Shown: positions 7,536-17,224 of the stretch, piece by piece | Position numbering within the stretch: the first letter of the stretch is position 1 | Layout: each line of letters starts with the position of its first letter | From: Runella zeae DSM 19591 | Lineage (GTDB): Bacteria; Bacteroidota; Bacteroidia; Cytophagales; Spirosomataceae | Direction of reading: 5' to 3' | Assembly (NCBI RefSeq): GCF_000423565.1 | Contig: NZ_AUIF01000011.1 | Location: forward strand, 275,984-339,983 | DNA: 64,000 nt | The notes under the pieces: generated by a model | What the model saw: only the letters and a program-made list of their open reading frames with translations | Databases searched by the model: none | Told to the model about the DNA's origin: nothing | Made by a program: the position numbers and the translations under genes

Positions 7536-9671
7536 ATGTCTATAAAATCAAGCAGAAGGGATTTTATAAGAGCTTCGACTATGGTAGGTGGAGGCTTTCT
7601 GTTAAGTTTTCGATGGTTTGAATTAACCGCTTCGCCAATACAAACGGTAGCAGAAGATGTTAATTTTAACAGCTATCTTTCCATTGCACCCAATGATGTC
7701 ATTACCATTTTTGCGCCTAATCCCGAAGTAGGGCAAAATATCAAAACGGCTTTTCCGATGATTGTGGCCGAAGAGCTAGATGCGGATTGGACCAAAGTAA
7801 AAATAGTGCAAGCACATCTTGACACTAAGAAATTTGAACGTCAGGCCACGGCGGGGAGTGGAGCCATGCAGCATTCGTGGGAGCGGCTGCGTAAAGCCGG
7901 TGCCACGGCTCGATGGATGTTGATGGAAGCGGCTGCTAAGCGATGGGATGTTTCGGTAGCCACATTGACTACCGATAACGGTTTTGTATGGCATAAAGAA
8001 AGCGGCCGCAAACTAAGTTATGGGGCTTTAGCGACAGAAGCAGCCACCATGAAAGTGCCAGATGGCATAAAATTAAAGGCAAAAAAAGACTATAAACTCA
8101 TCGGAAAACCTATTCACAATACTGATAATGCAGAAATGATTACGGGTAAACCGTTGTATGGAATAGATACCTATCGAGAGGGAATGTTGATTGCCATGAT
8201 TGAACGGCCCCCATTTGGTGCCAAAATCAAATCTGTGGAAACTGCCGCCGCCAAGGCTATGCCGGGTATTGTGGATGTGATTACGTTCAAAAACAAAGTA
8301 GCAGTACTAGGCAAATCTACTTGGCAAGTAACCAAAGCCCGTAAATTATTGAAAGTAGAATATGAACCCGACGGTGCGGTAGAAAGTACAACGGAGCATA
8401 ATACGTTGATGAAACAACTGTTGGACAAAGCAGATGTAAAACCATCGCGCAAAGACGGAGATATAGAGGCGGTATTTAAAACCGCCGCTCAAGTAATTAC
8501 GCGCGAATATCAAGCCCCTTTTTTGTCTCATGCTTGTATGGAGCCGATGAATTTTTTTGCCCATGTACGGCCCGAAGGGGTTGAATTGATTGGGCCAGCT
8601 CAGTTGCCTGAAGATACCCGCAAAAATGTGGCGAAATTGTTAGGGGTAGATATTGAGAAAATAACGCTCCAAATGACGCGCATGGGCGGCGGCTTTGGAA
8701 GACGACAACGCTCCGATTATTCGATGGAAGCAGCCGAGCTGTCAAGTATGACCAAAGCTCCCGTCAAAGTAATGTGGACTCGCGAAGACGATATGCAGGG
8801 TGGGCAATATCGACCAGCGATGCGCTATCGTTTTCAGGCGGCATTGGATGAAGAAGGAAATTGGATTGGATATAGAATGCGTGGAGTAGGTATCAATTCA
8901 GGCAATAGCGCACGCCCTGATCATTTTCCAGCGGGAGCCGTGGCCAATTTTCTGGTTGATTCCATTGACCATAAATCTCCTGTGACAACCGCTCCTTGGC
9001 GAGCACCTTCCGAAAATTTTTTGGGATTTGCCGAACAGTCCTTTTTTGACGAGATAGCCACTGCCGCTCGTCGAGATCCAATCGAATATCGACTTGCTTA
9101 TCTTGACAAAGCACAAAAAACGCCCGTAGGAGCGGTAAAATATGATATTGAGCGAATGAAAGGCGTGATTAAATTGGTAGCAGAAAAGTCGAATTGGGGT
9201 AAAAACAAACAATTATACCAAGGATTTAGCGCGTATTTTTCGCATGGTTCTTATATCGCGCAGGTGGCCGAAATAGAGATGAAAAATGGTAATTTGGTAC
9301 TGCAAAAAATGTACGCGGCCGTAGATTGTGGAGTAGTAGTCAATCTAAGCGGAGCGTATCAGCAGGTGAAGGGGGGGATTATTGATGGCCTGGGACATGC
9401 ACTATATGGGGAAGTAACGCTCAAAGATGGCGTGCCAGCCCAAAAGAATTTTGATACCTATCGCCTCATTCGGATGAAGGAAGTGCCAGAAGTAGAAGTT
9501 TATTTTGTAGATAGTGACATCAACCCAACAGGCTTGGGAGAACCAGCGCTTCCGCCGGCGGCAGCGGCATTGGCTAACGCATTTTTTAAAGCCACCGGAA
9601 AACGCCTCTATCATCAACCTTTTTTGAAAGAAGAAGCCATGAAAGGGCAGACTCTACATCCAATTAGTTAG
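7536..9671 (+). CDS. Molybdopterin-binding large subunit, IorB-like (module 1)
   Basis: A 711-residue catalytic subunit of a xanthine-oxidase-family aldehyde/N-heterocycle hydroxylase. The N-terminus has a twin-arginine export signal (SSRRDFIRAS then a hydrophobic stretch), which implies that the folded cofactor-loaded complex is exported to the periplasm. Molybdopterin-binding motifs include MGGGFGRRQRSDY and MEPMNFF, and the C-terminal GLGEPALPP carries the active-site glutamate. Length and duplicated-domain layout match the IorB type, which lacks a FAD domain. No maturation gene (XdhC-like) is visible in this window. A terminator hairpin follows. Confidence 0.9.
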   Translation: MSIKSSRRDFIRASTMVGGGFLLSFRWFELTASPIQTVAEDVNFNSYLSIAPNDVITIFAPNPEVGQNIKTAFPMIVAEELDADWTKVKIVQAHLDTKKFERQATAGSGAMQHSWERLRKAGATARWMLMEAAAKRWDVSVATLTTDNGFVWHKESGRKLSYGALATEAATMKVPDGIKLKAKKDYKLIGKPIHNTDNAEMITGKPLYGIDTYREGMLIAMIERPPFGAKIKSVETAAAKAMPGIVDVITFKNKVAVLGKSTWQVTKARKLLKVEYEPDGAVESTTEHNTLMKQLLDKADVKPSRKDGDIEAVFKTAAQVITREYQAPFLSHACMEPMNFFAHVRPEGVELIGPAQLPEDTRKNVAKLLGVDIEKITLQMTRMGGGFGRRQRSDYSMEAAELSSMTKAPVKVMWTREDDMQGGQYRPAMRYRFQAALDEEGNWIGYRMRGVGINSGNSARPDHFPAGAVANFLVDSIDHKSPVTTAPWRAPSENFLGFAEQSFFDEIATAARRDPIEYRLAYLDKAQKTPVGAVKYDIERMKGVIKLVAEKSNWGKNKQLYQGFSAYFSHGSYIAQVAEIEMKNGNLVLQKMYAAVDCGVVVNLSGAYQQVKGGIIDGLGHALYGEVTLKDGVPAQKNFDTYRLIRMKEVPEVEVYFVDSDINPTGLGEPALPPAAAALANAFFKATGKRLYHQPFLKEEAMKGQTLHPIS

Positions 9672-9698
9672 GAGTCACAAAATGAAAAAGTTGAATAA

Positions 9699-9722
9699 AG
9701 CCCGCTTTAGCGGGTTATTTTA
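9699..9722. terminator. Terminator between convergent genes
   Basis: CCCGC (9701-9705), TTTA loop and GCGGG (9710-9714) followed by a T-rich stretch. It lies between the IorB-like gene and the convergent SGNH hydrolase and may serve both. Confidence 0.65.
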
Positions 9723-10418
9723 TTACTTTAAAACCCGTTGTTGTATGATTGGCAAAGCTTTTTCGGCCCATAGGCGATACATTTTTCCCGAAAAATGAAG
9801 CCCATCTTGAGCGATAAGCGATAAGTCATCTTTGGCGGTGCGGGAAAGAGGTGTAATGTCAATAAAGACAATACTAAGTTTGTCACATTCTTCTTTGGCT
9901 ATTGCGTTGAAGGCGTCAATTTCGGCTGCAATTTGGGCCTGATTGCTTCCTTTGGCAAAAGGCGTAACTCCCCAATCGGGAATAGAAAGTACAAAGACTC
10001 GCTGAATATTTCCGCCCGCATATCCAATGGCTTGTTGGAGAAGTTCTTGAAATTCAACGCGGTATCGCTCCATACTTTGCCCACGGTATTGGTTGTTGAC
10101 CCCAATCAAAAGCGAGACTATGTTATAAGGACCTTTAGGATTTCGATCTTTTATTCCTTCCAAGAGTTCGGCGGTAGTCCAACCCGTACGAGCGATGATT
10201 TCAGGAGAATTAATGTTAACATTGTTTTGTCTTAACAAATTTGTCAAAATTTCACTCCACCTATCCTCAGGAGCTACACTTTCCCCAATGGTGTAAGAAT
10301 CGCCGAGCGCTAAGTACCGATAAGCACTCGGCTGGTTGATGATTTCAGGTTCCATGTCCTTAGATTGATTGGTAGAACAAGCCATAATTAGCAGCAAAAT
10401 ACTCCAAAACACTTTCAT
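9723..10418 (-). CDS. SGNH/GDSL-family hydrolase lipoprotein
   Basis: A lipid-anchored esterase-like protein of about 231 residues. The chosen start, ATG at 10418, gives a signal peptide MKVFWSILLLIMAC with a lipobox cysteine; ATGs at 10439 and 10478 would add hydrophilic residues in front. The SGNH blocks are present: GDSYT with the nucleophile serine, GVNNQ in block III, and DGLHFSG with the Asp-His pair near the C-terminus. Family members deacylate lipids, sugars or peptidoglycan; this one's substrate is unknown. It is divergent from aat with 58 bases between starts. Confidence 0.85.
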   Translation of the reverse strand: MKVFWSILLLIMACSTNQSKDMEPEIINQPSAYRYLALGDSYTIGESVAPEDRWSEILTNLLRQNNVNINSPEIIARTGWTTAELLEGIKDRNPKGPYNIVSLLIGVNNQYRGQSMERYRVEFQELLQQAIGYAGGNIQRVFVLSIPDWGVTPFAKGSNQAQIAAEIDAFNAIAKEECDKLSIVFIDITPLSRTAKDDLSLIAQDGLHFSGKMYRLWAEKALPIIQQRVLK

Positions 10419-10421
10419 AAT

Positions 10422-10452
10422 TTTGTTTTCAGGGTACATGTTTATATATTTG
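10422..10452 (+). promoter_or_regulatory. Bacteroidota promoter for aat
   Basis: TTTG (10422-10425), 19-base spacer and TATATTTG (10445-10452), matching the -33/-7 pattern of the Bacteroidota housekeeping sigma factor. The aat start codon is 25 bases downstream. Confidence 0.65.
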
Positions 10453-10476
10453 TTTTTAACCACTTTTGATTGTGTC

Positions 10477-11097
10477 ATGTCATTTCTTTCGGCCGACGAT
10501 CTTATTTATGGGTACATGAACGGTATATTTCCAATGGCAGATGCCGACGGTACATTGTACTGGTATTCACCAGATCCCAGAGCTATCATCCCTATTTATA
10601 CGTACAAATCCCCTAAATCGCTTCGCCCTATTCTGAATAAATCTGTTTTTGAGATTAGAATCAATGCTGACTTCAATGGGGTAATGAGGGGATGTGCCGC
10701 ACCACGTCAAGGAGATGATAATACGTGGATTTCGGACGAAATCATCAAAGCCTATACTGATTTACACCATTTGGGATTTGCGCACAGTGTTGAAACGTAT
10801 ATTGACAATCGTTTGGTTGGAGGGCTTTATGGAGTGGCCATTGGTGCGGTATTTTTTGGTGAATCTATGTTTCATACGGTAAGTAATGCTTCTAAAGTTG
10901 CGTTTCATTATTTAATAGAGATTCTCAAACAACAAAAATTTGATTTGCTAGACACTCAGTTTATCAACGATAATGTACGTAGGTTTGGGGCTGTTGAGAT
11001 TCCTAAGTCTGATTATATTCAACAACTAAAGCGAGCTATATCGAAAAAAGCTCGTTTTACCGAAGCTTCGATAGAGCACCTTTTTATGCATCAGTGA
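10477..11097 (+). CDS. aat: Leucyl/phenylalanyl-tRNA--protein transferase
   Basis: A 206-residue enzyme that adds Leu or Phe from aminoacyl-tRNA to N-terminal Arg or Lys of proteins, marking them for ClpS/ClpAP degradation in the N-degron pathway. Recognisable family segments are YGYMNGIFPMAD, YWYSPDPRAIIP, the central GGLYGVAIGAVFFGESMF and the LLDTQF block. The start at 10477 (MSFLSADDL) fits family length; the open frame runs 36 codons further upstream, but there it overlaps the divergent lipoprotein gene and a promoter, so the longer form is unlikely. Confidence 0.95.
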   Translation: MSFLSADDLIYGYMNGIFPMADADGTLYWYSPDPRAIIPIYTYKSPKSLRPILNKSVFEIRINADFNGVMRGCAAPRQGDDNTWISDEIIKAYTDLHHLGFAHSVETYIDNRLVGGLYGVAIGAVFFGESMFHTVSNASKVAFHYLIEILKQQKFDLLDTQFINDNVRRFGAVEIPKSDYIQQLKRAISKKARFTEASIEHLFMHQ

Positions 11098-11231
11098 GAG
11101 CTATCTAACTAATTTGATTCATCCTTTTTTTGTGAGGATTAGGACACCAAAAATATCCCTTCAGCTTCAATGCTTGGTTTTGATATATTTTCTAGCAAAA
11201 TTTACTAAAAATAAACTAAGCTTTTTAATTT

Positions 11232-11720
11232 ATGGCAGCTATCTCCTTAAATGTCAACGGAAAAAATTATAACCTTGACATCGAACCTCAGATGCCACTT
11301 TTGTGGGCGATTCGTGATATTATTGGGCTCAAAGGCACAAAGTTTGGCTGTGGCATAGCACAATGTGGCGCTTGTACCGTACACATGGACGGAAAGCCTA
11401 CGCGTTCTTGTGTTTTACCGGTACAAGCAGTAACAGGAAAAAAAATAACGACTATCGAGGGAATTGGTACAGAAGAAAATCTCCACCCTGTACAACAAGC
11501 ATGGATTGATGAACAAGTACCTCAGTGTGGCTACTGTCAGTCGGGGCAAATTATGGCCGCTACTGCGCTTTTAAAAGAAAAGCCTAATCCTACCAATGCC
11601 GACATCGACGCCGCGATGCGTGGACATCTTTGTCGATGTGGTACTTATGACCGTATTCGGAAAGCTATCAAACAAGCCTCAAAGGTTGCTCCTAAAAATG
11701 AAGCATCTGGAGGAAAGTAA
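11232..11720 (+). CDS. (2Fe-2S) subunit, IorA-like (module 2)
   Basis: A 162-residue paralogue of the protein at 7065, with the same eight cysteine ligands: Cys40, Cys45, Cys48 and Cys60 of the plant-ferredoxin-type cluster ([16 protein letters not shown]), then QCGYCQSGQ and CRCGTYDRI for the second cluster. It carries a slightly longer Lys/Ser-rich tail. It forms a pair with the large subunit at 11752. High similarity between the two modules suggests duplication in this lineage with divergence in substrate. Confidence 0.9.
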   Translation: MAAISLNVNGKNYNLDIEPQMPLLWAIRDIIGLKGTKFGCGIAQCGACTVHMDGKPTRSCVLPVQAVTGKKITTIEGIGTEENLHPVQQAWIDEQVPQCGYCQSGQIMAATALLKEKPNPTNADIDAAMRGHLCRCGTYDRIRKAIKQASKVAPKNEASGGK

Positions 11721-11751
11721 TCAAGAGCATCTAAACTTTAAAACTAAAGAC

Positions 11752-13908
11752 ATGAGTAATCGCAGAGATTTTATAAAAACCTTGGGTCTATCGTCGGCGG
11801 GTTTGATGTTAGGGTTATCAGCTACCTCTAGGCCCTCGGTGGTCAATATGACTACCCACGGTGGCCCCTCAGCCTTGGCGCTCGAAATCAACCCGTTTAT
11901 TGTGATAGAACCTACGGGGAAAATTATCCTCATCAATCCTCGCCCTGATATGGGGCAAGGCTCTACCCAAGCGGTTCCGTCGCTTTTGGCTGAGGAGCTA
12001 GAAGTACGATTGGATCAAGTAACTATCTGGCAGTCAGATGGTAAAAACAAATACGGAGACCAAACGTCGGGAGGTAGCAGCAGCGTAAGAGCCTTGTGGA
12101 ATCCTATTCGTAAAGCAGGAGCCGCCGCCCGCGAAATGCTCGTTAAGGCCGCCGCTCAGCGTTGGAAGGTATCCGCAACAGAATGTTACGCCAAAGAAGG
12201 AAAGATATACCACAAGCCTACCGGCAAAACACTTTCTTACGGAGAAGTAGCCGATGATGCTTCCAAACTGGAAGTTCCTAAAAATCCCGTTGTTAAAGAC
12301 AGCAAAGATTTTAAAATCATTGGGAAATATGCCCCTAGGCTTGATGTACCCGCCCGTGTGACGGGTAAGGCAGTGTTTGGAATAGACGTAGAAGTTCCCG
12401 GAATGGTATACGCCGTGATGATTCATAATCCTCACATTCACGGAAAAGTGGTGTCTATTGATGATACCGAGGCTCTAAAAATCAAGGGTGTTCAGAAAGT
12501 ATTGAAATGCGAACGTCCCATGCCTCACCGTACCGCCGAAGCAGTGGCTATCATTGCCGATAATTTTTGGGCGGCGCTGTCGGCCAAAAGAGCGGTAAAG
12601 GTGCAATGGGAAAATGGGGATATCCCCCAAACCATGACCACCGAAGCTTATTTTAAGAAATGTGCGGAAGCGGCAACCAAAGAAGGATTAAAAGCGGAAG
12701 AACATGGAGATTTTGGCGCAAAGTTTTCAGGAGCTTCTAAAAAAATAGAGGCAGTATATGAAACTCCCTTTTTGGCACATGCACCCATAGAACCTGAAAA
12801 TGCCATCGCTCATATCAAAGAAGACGGCACCGCCGAAGTATGGGCACCTATTCAGGGGCCTGATTGGGCTTTAAGGGATTTGGCAGGTTATCTCAAAATA
12901 AAACCCGAACAGATTAAAGTCAACGTAGCCTTACTGGGGGGCGCATTTGGACGAAAAGCCTATCACGATTTTTTGTTGGAGGCGTGTTATCTCTCTCGGG
13001 AGGTCAAAAAACCCGTAAAATTGGTGTGGACGCGTGAAGATGACATCACCCAAGGGCCTTATCGCCCCGGAATGCTGGCACGTATGCAAGGGGGAATAGA
13101 TACGCAGGGCAATATTGTAGCGTATCATCATCATCCTATCGGTGAATCTATCCAAATGCAGGTCTTCAAAACACCCACTGATAAACCAGACGATTGGATT
13201 TGTGGCGAATTGAGCCAAAAAGAACAAAAATACAATATCCCTGCTTTTAAGGTATCGTTTAGCCATGTACCTACCGACATTCCCATTGTATGGTGGCGTT
13301 CAGTATATGCTTCCAATTTTGGGTTTAGTCAAGAAGGGTTTTTGGATGAACTCATTCATGCCGCTGGTAAAGACCCTATCAAAGCTCGTCTTGAAATGTT
13401 GACAGATACGCGCTTTAAAACGGTACTCGAAACTTTACACGAAAAAGCCAAGTGGTCCGAAAAACTTCCGGCGGGTCAAGGCAAAGGAGTAGCCATATTT
13501 AAGTCTTTCGGAAGTATTAGTGCTTGTTGTATTACGGTTTCTAAACAAGCCAATGGCGTTAAGATAGACAAAGTGGTGTCGGTAATAGATTGTGGGCATT
13601 ATGTCAACCCTGATAATGTAAAAGCCCAAACCGAAGGCAACATTGTGATGGGGATTTCGGCAGCGGTCAAAAAAGGAATTACCTTTGCAAATGGACAAGC
13701 CGAGCAAACCAATTTTCATCAGTATCAAATCATGCGATTCAATGAAATGCCAGCGGTAGAAATACACATTGTAGAAAGCGGAGCCGAACCGGGTGGAGTA
13801 GGTGAGCCAGGTTTGCCTCCTATTGCCCCTGCCCTGACCAATGCGATTTTTGCCGCTACTGGCAAACGAATCCGTAGGCTGCCTTTTGATCTAAATACCT
13901 TGGCATAA
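11752..13908 (+). CDS. Molybdopterin-binding large subunit, IorB-like (module 2)
   Basis: A 718-residue large subunit of a xanthine-oxidase-family hydroxylase, paralogous to the one at 7536. The ATG at 11752 gives the twin-arginine-type start [19 protein letters not shown], so the enzyme is probably exported folded. The open frame extends 52 codons upstream over the end of the small-subunit gene, but that part is an out-of-frame shadow. Molybdopterin motifs [14 protein letters not shown] and HAPIEPENA and the active-site segment [10 protein letters not shown] are present. The sequence differs enough from module 1, including an insert near 13150-13230, to expect a different substrate. Confidence 0.9.
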   Translation: MSNRRDFIKTLGLSSAGLMLGLSATSRPSVVNMTTHGGPSALALEINPFIVIEPTGKIILINPRPDMGQGSTQAVPSLLAEELEVRLDQVTIWQSDGKNKYGDQTSGGSSSVRALWNPIRKAGAAAREMLVKAAAQRWKVSATECYAKEGKIYHKPTGKTLSYGEVADDASKLEVPKNPVVKDSKDFKIIGKYAPRLDVPARVTGKAVFGIDVEVPGMVYAVMIHNPHIHGKVVSIDDTEALKIKGVQKVLKCERPMPHRTAEAVAIIADNFWAALSAKRAVKVQWENGDIPQTMTTEAYFKKCAEAATKEGLKAEEHGDFGAKFSGASKKIEAVYETPFLAHAPIEPENAIAHIKEDGTAEVWAPIQGPDWALRDLAGYLKIKPEQIKVNVALLGGAFGRKAYHDFLLEACYLSREVKKPVKLVWTREDDITQGPYRPGMLARMQGGIDTQGNIVAYHHHPIGESIQMQVFKTPTDKPDDWICGELSQKEQKYNIPAFKVSFSHVPTDIPIVWWRSVYASNFGFSQEGFLDELIHAAGKDPIKARLEMLTDTRFKTVLETLHEKAKWSEKLPAGQGKGVAIFKSFGSISACCITVSKQANGVKIDKVVSVIDCGHYVNPDNVKAQTEGNIVMGISAAVKKGITFANGQAEQTNFHQYQIMRFNEMPAVEIHIVESGAEPGGVGEPGLPPIAPALTNAIFAATGKRIRRLPFDLNTLA

Positions 13909-13927
13909 TTAAAATATTTTATCCCCA

Positions 13928-13965
13928 AAAGGCGGTCTAAAAAAGTAATTAGGCCGCCTTTTTTT
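13928..13965 (+). terminator. Rho-independent terminator
   Basis: AAAGGCGGTCTA (from 13928) pairs with TAGGCCGCCTTT (to about 13961), with one G-T wobble, followed by a run of T. It ends the second molybdenum hydroxylase operon. Confidence 0.85.
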
Positions 13966-13997
13966 ATTGAATTATAAATAGTTGTAAAGATTTTATG

Positions 13998-14026
13998 TAT
14001 CTTTGCGATACAGTATGCAAGCATAC
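13998..14026 (+). promoter_or_regulatory. -7 element with overlapping palindromic operator upstream of acyl-CoA dehydrogenase
   Basis: TATCTTTG (13998-14005) matches the Bacteroidota -7 consensus, though no well-spaced -33 TTG is evident. Eight bases further on lies the palindrome GTATGCAAGCATAC (14013-14026), covering the expected transcription start. The same 13-base core occurs in reverse orientation at 31578-31590 before the other beta-oxidation gene of the window. A repressor site of the TetR/FadR kind is the likely meaning (inference). Confidence 0.5.
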
Positions 14027-14067
14027 CAATAAGCCTATTGATAAAAACGAAAATAGATTAACGCCCA

Positions 14068-15861
14068 ATGGCCCAGTACTATAGCCGTCGAAATATCAAT
14101 TTCCTACTTTATGAAGTTTTTAAAGCTACCGAGCTGACCAAATACCCGTATTTCAATGCGCATGATCGGGAAACATTTGATATGACGCTTGATGCCGTAA
14201 CCCAAATTGGAGACAATATCATGTTTCCTTATTTGAAAGAGCTAGATCGCAATCAGCCAGAGCTTCGTAATGGAAAAGTAGCGGTGCATCCCAAAGTAGG
14301 AGAGTATATCCGAGCAATGGGTGAGGCGGGGTTGATAGGAGCAGGTTTTGACTTTGAAAATGGCGGACAGCAATTGCCCGAAACAGTCAATTCGCTTTTA
14401 GGTTTTATCGTAATGGCCGCCAACAATGGTATGATGTACACGGGCCTTACTTCAGGCGCAGCTAGATTGATTGCCTCGTTTGGGTCAGAAGATTTAAAGC
14501 AACTCTATGTTGAAAAAATGCTGGCCGGTCAGTGGCAAGGTACTATGGCTTTGACTGAACCGCAAGCAGGAAGTTCATTATCAGATATTACTACTACGGC
14601 TTTTCCCCAAGAAGATGGTACTTATCGTATCAAAGGCCAAAAAGTGTTTATTTCGGCAGGAGACCATGACCAATGTCCTAATATCATTCATTTGATGTTG
14701 GCTCGGATAGAAGGTGCACCCAAAGGAACCAAGGGCATTTCGCTTTTTGTCGTACCCAAATATCGGGAAGACGGCTCCGAAAATGATGTTACCTCTACGG
14801 GCATCTATCATAAACTCGGCCAACGGGGGGTACCAGCGATGCACCTGACTATGGGTGACCGCGACGATTGCCACGGGTGGTTGGTAGGAGAGCCTCACAA
14901 AGGGCTTTCATATATGTTTCAGATGATGAACGAAGCCCGCATCGGAGTCGGAATGACAGGGGCGGCTATTGCGTCAGCAGCTTATGGGGCATCGTTACAA
15001 TACGCTAAAGAACGTCCGCAAAGTCGTCGATTGAATGAAAAATCGGCCTTGGATACGCCTCAAATTCCGATTATTGAACACCCGGATGTAAAACGGATGC
15101 TCTTGCTCCAAAAAGCAATCGTGGAAGGTTCGCTCTCTTTGTTGATTGAAACAGCCCGTTGCTTTGATATTGCACACGCTTCCGACGACCCCGAAGAAAA
15201 AGAAAAATATCGCTTGATGCTAGAGCTGCTTACTCCCGTAGCCAAAACATACCCTACTGAAATGGGATTGGTGGCGGTGAGCAATGGGCTTCAGGTGCTG
15301 GGGGGATATGGCTTTACGGAAGATTTCCCGCTCGAACAGCTCTACCGTGATATTCGGATTACACCCATATATGAAGGTACCACCGGTATCCAATCGCAAG
15401 ATTTGCTAGGTCGTAAAATGACCATGAAAGGTGGTAAACCCGCTCAGTTGCTTTTTGGAGAAGTGAGCAAAACCATCTCAGAAGCGGAGGCTTTAGATGA
15501 AATGAGCAAATATGCTCAGATACTTAAGGCAGAATTAGCGCGCTTGCAAGAAGTCACGATGAGCTTGATGCCTCATGCTATGCAGGGCGACATAGAGCGA
15601 TTTTTGATGGATGCTACTCTTTATATGGAGTTGTTTGGGATTATAACCGTAGCCTGGCAATGGCTCAAACAAGGAGTGGTAGCCAAACAGGCTATTTTAA
15701 GCCAACATCTTGAAGGAGAGGAGTTGGCGTTTTATGAAGCCAAAATTCATACGATGAAGTTCTTCTTTCATTATGAAGTTCCCAAGACCCTAGGTCTTGC
15801 CAAACGCCTTAAAGAAAATGAAATATTAACAATTACTACCCAAAAAGAGTTAGCTCTTTAG
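14068..15861 (+). CDS. Acyl-CoA dehydrogenase
   Basis: A 597-residue FAD-dependent enzyme that introduces the 2,3 double bond into acyl-CoA, the first step of beta-oxidation. Recognisable segments are ALTEPQAGSSLSDI (substrate and FAD contact), GQKVFISAGDHD, the ETARCFDIAHA helix, QVLGGYGFTEDFPLEQLYRD and YEGTTGIQSQDLLGRK, which includes the catalytic-region glutamate. The extra C-terminal domain of about 130 residues is found in the longer bacterial subfamily (about 600 residues rather than 380). The gene is alone between two hairpins. The palindrome in its promoter region suggests fatty-acid-responsive control. Confidence 0.93.
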   Translation: MAQYYSRRNINFLLYEVFKATELTKYPYFNAHDRETFDMTLDAVTQIGDNIMFPYLKELDRNQPELRNGKVAVHPKVGEYIRAMGEAGLIGAGFDFENGGQQLPETVNSLLGFIVMAANNGMMYTGLTSGAARLIASFGSEDLKQLYVEKMLAGQWQGTMALTEPQAGSSLSDITTTAFPQEDGTYRIKGQKVFISAGDHDQCPNIIHLMLARIEGAPKGTKGISLFVVPKYREDGSENDVTSTGIYHKLGQRGVPAMHLTMGDRDDCHGWLVGEPHKGLSYMFQMMNEARIGVGMTGAAIASAAYGASLQYAKERPQSRRLNEKSALDTPQIPIIEHPDVKRMLLLQKAIVEGSLSLLIETARCFDIAHASDDPEEKEKYRLMLELLTPVAKTYPTEMGLVAVSNGLQVLGGYGFTEDFPLEQLYRDIRITPIYEGTTGIQSQDLLGRKMTMKGGKPAQLLFGEVSKTISEAEALDEMSKYAQILKAELARLQEVTMSLMPHAMQGDIERFLMDATLYMELFGIITVAWQWLKQGVVAKQAILSQHLEGEELAFYEAKIHTMKFFFHYEVPKTLGLAKRLKENEILTITTQKELAL

Positions 15862-16193
15862 AGGAAGAAAAATTTTTCATCACAATTATATTTTACAACA
15901 ACTGAAAACCGAAGCAACAGTCCTGACATTTGTCGGGATTTGTTGTTTATAAGGGGAGTGCATTTCAAAACTTCGTTTTGCGCCTAAATTAGGTCAAACT
16001 AGTAATCTTCCTCACGTAATGAAGATTTAGAGCTATGCTTTAGATGGTTGGTTAGAGGGATGACGATACATTGCCTTTGCTACATCTATTTCGGAGAAAA
16101 CTCATGTTTATTGCATGAGTTACAAATTAGGGATGACTGTGGCAGAAGTGTAACCTCTGTTGTATGTACCTCGTAAACTATTGCAGCTACTCT
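15862..16193. other. Gene-free stretch with hairpin and diverged repeat
   Basis: No plausible gene is seen. It holds the hairpin at 15914-15949 and, from about 15953 to 16050, a segment that resembles, in inverted orientation, the sequence at about 23795-23897 (shared AAAACTTCGTTTT, GCGC and CCTCACGTA). It marks the left side of the accessory region. Confidence 0.5.
15914..15949 (+). terminator. Hairpin after acyl-CoA dehydrogenase
   Basis: A long imperfect stem: GCAACA and TCCTGACA on the left, TGTCGGGA and TGTTGT on the right, around a TT loop. It lies 53 bases after the stop codon. The following T-run is short. Confidence 0.5.
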
Positions 16194-17084
16194 TTACAAA
16201 CCAAATTTAGCCTCGTTATAAATCATCATTCCTTGCTTCATAGGAATATTTAATTCTTCAAATGTAACTATTTCAGGCCATCTTAAATGTTCAATCTCTA
16301 TTTGAATATTAGCAAGAGATTTATCAATTATATCAGAAGTAAAAAAATCACTCTTAAAATTTTCATATAATTTAGAAAAGATAAACCATCCATAAAAGCG
16401 ACAGAAATAAGTATAGTACTTTTTTAAATTTTCAGCGGAAAACTTAAAAGTTGTTTCTTCAAATGCAAGATTAGGTTCAATACCCCATCCAAGCCTAAGT
16501 AATAATTGCGGGTTAAAATGAACAATTCTTGAGGTTGCATGATAAAAGTACCTGTAAAATTCTTCTAAACCAATAGCCTTAGCCCTCTCAAAAACATTAG
16601 GAAGATTTTTCTTAGGCCAATTATACTTTAAAGCTAAACTTTTAAAGGATTTTTCAAAGATATTATGATTTTCGTAAACAGAAGGTATAGTTTTTGGAAT
16701 TACAATTTGCTGCTGCTGCCTTTCCTTATCAAAAAAGACTTCTTGCGCATCTACGCTTTTAACTAAATCCTCTGTAATTAGATACTTAATTATATCTTCC
16801 TGATCTTCATATGTTATTTTCTCATTTATATATCTTAAAGTAATATAATCCTCTGTCAATCCCCGTAAAAAGGGCATAAGAAAATACAAATTAGTACTAC
16901 TCTCTTTATTAACTTGAAGATTATATTCTAAATTACGAACAAAAGCAGCTTTTTTGACTGATAAGAAGAGGCTATCGTTTATTGTGGTTGTTACAGGGTA
17001 AATCTCATCAAGTATCTGCTTATATTGAAGGTATAAATTGTCCATAAAATTATATAGTTTGTTGCCACGAGGCTTATTAAACAT
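16194..17084 (-). CDS. AT-rich orphan gene, DUF5677-like protein (tentative)
   Basis: A 296-residue cytoplasmic protein without signal peptide or membrane span, mostly helical. The segments RGLTEDYITLRYI and YRYFYHATSRIVHFNP recall DUF5677-type proteins of unknown function that often occur in accessory regions, but this match is by eye. Base composition is visibly more AT-rich than neighbouring genes, suggesting transfer. Met14 (17045) is an alternative start. No good leftward promoter is seen directly upstream; instead a promoter enclosed by inverted repeats at 17225-17310 now points away and would face this gene if flipped. Confidence 0.6.
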   Translation of the reverse strand: MFNKPRGNKLYNFMDNLYLQYKQILDEIYPVTTTINDSLFLSVKKAAFVRNLEYNLQVNKESSTNLYFLMPFLRGLTEDYITLRYINEKITYEDQEDIIKYLITEDLVKSVDAQEVFFDKERQQQQIVIPKTIPSVYENHNIFEKSFKSLALKYNWPKKNLPNVFERAKAIGLEEFYRYFYHATSRIVHFNPQLLLRLGWGIEPNLAFEETTFKFSAENLKKYYTYFCRFYGWFIFSKLYENFKSDFFTSDIIDKSLANIQIEIEHLRWPEIVTFEELNIPMKQGMMIYNEAKFGL

Positions 17085-17193
17085 TTTTTATTAAAAATGT
17101 TTTAGATAGCAATTATACCGATTTAAACCAAGTTATTTTGGCGCATTTTGAAAAATTACCTCTTTAAAGCTCTACATTGCAAATTTTTCTTCA

Positions 17194-17218
17194 GTAAAAG
17201 ACTTATTTCGTCTTTTAC
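17194..17218. terminator. Perfect 9-bp hairpin
   Basis: GTAAAAGAC (17194-17202) and GTCTTTTAC (17210-17218) with a 7-base loop. It lies between the orphan gene start and the inverted-repeat promoter. It could attenuate leftward transcription; it is AT-rich and its role is uncertain. Confidence 0.4.
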
Positions 17219-17224
17219 CTTTTA

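Noticed and set aside
10369..10476. Longer start for aat
   Set aside because: The extra 36 codons run through the divergent lipoprotein signal peptide and over the aat promoter; the family begins at MSFLSADDL.
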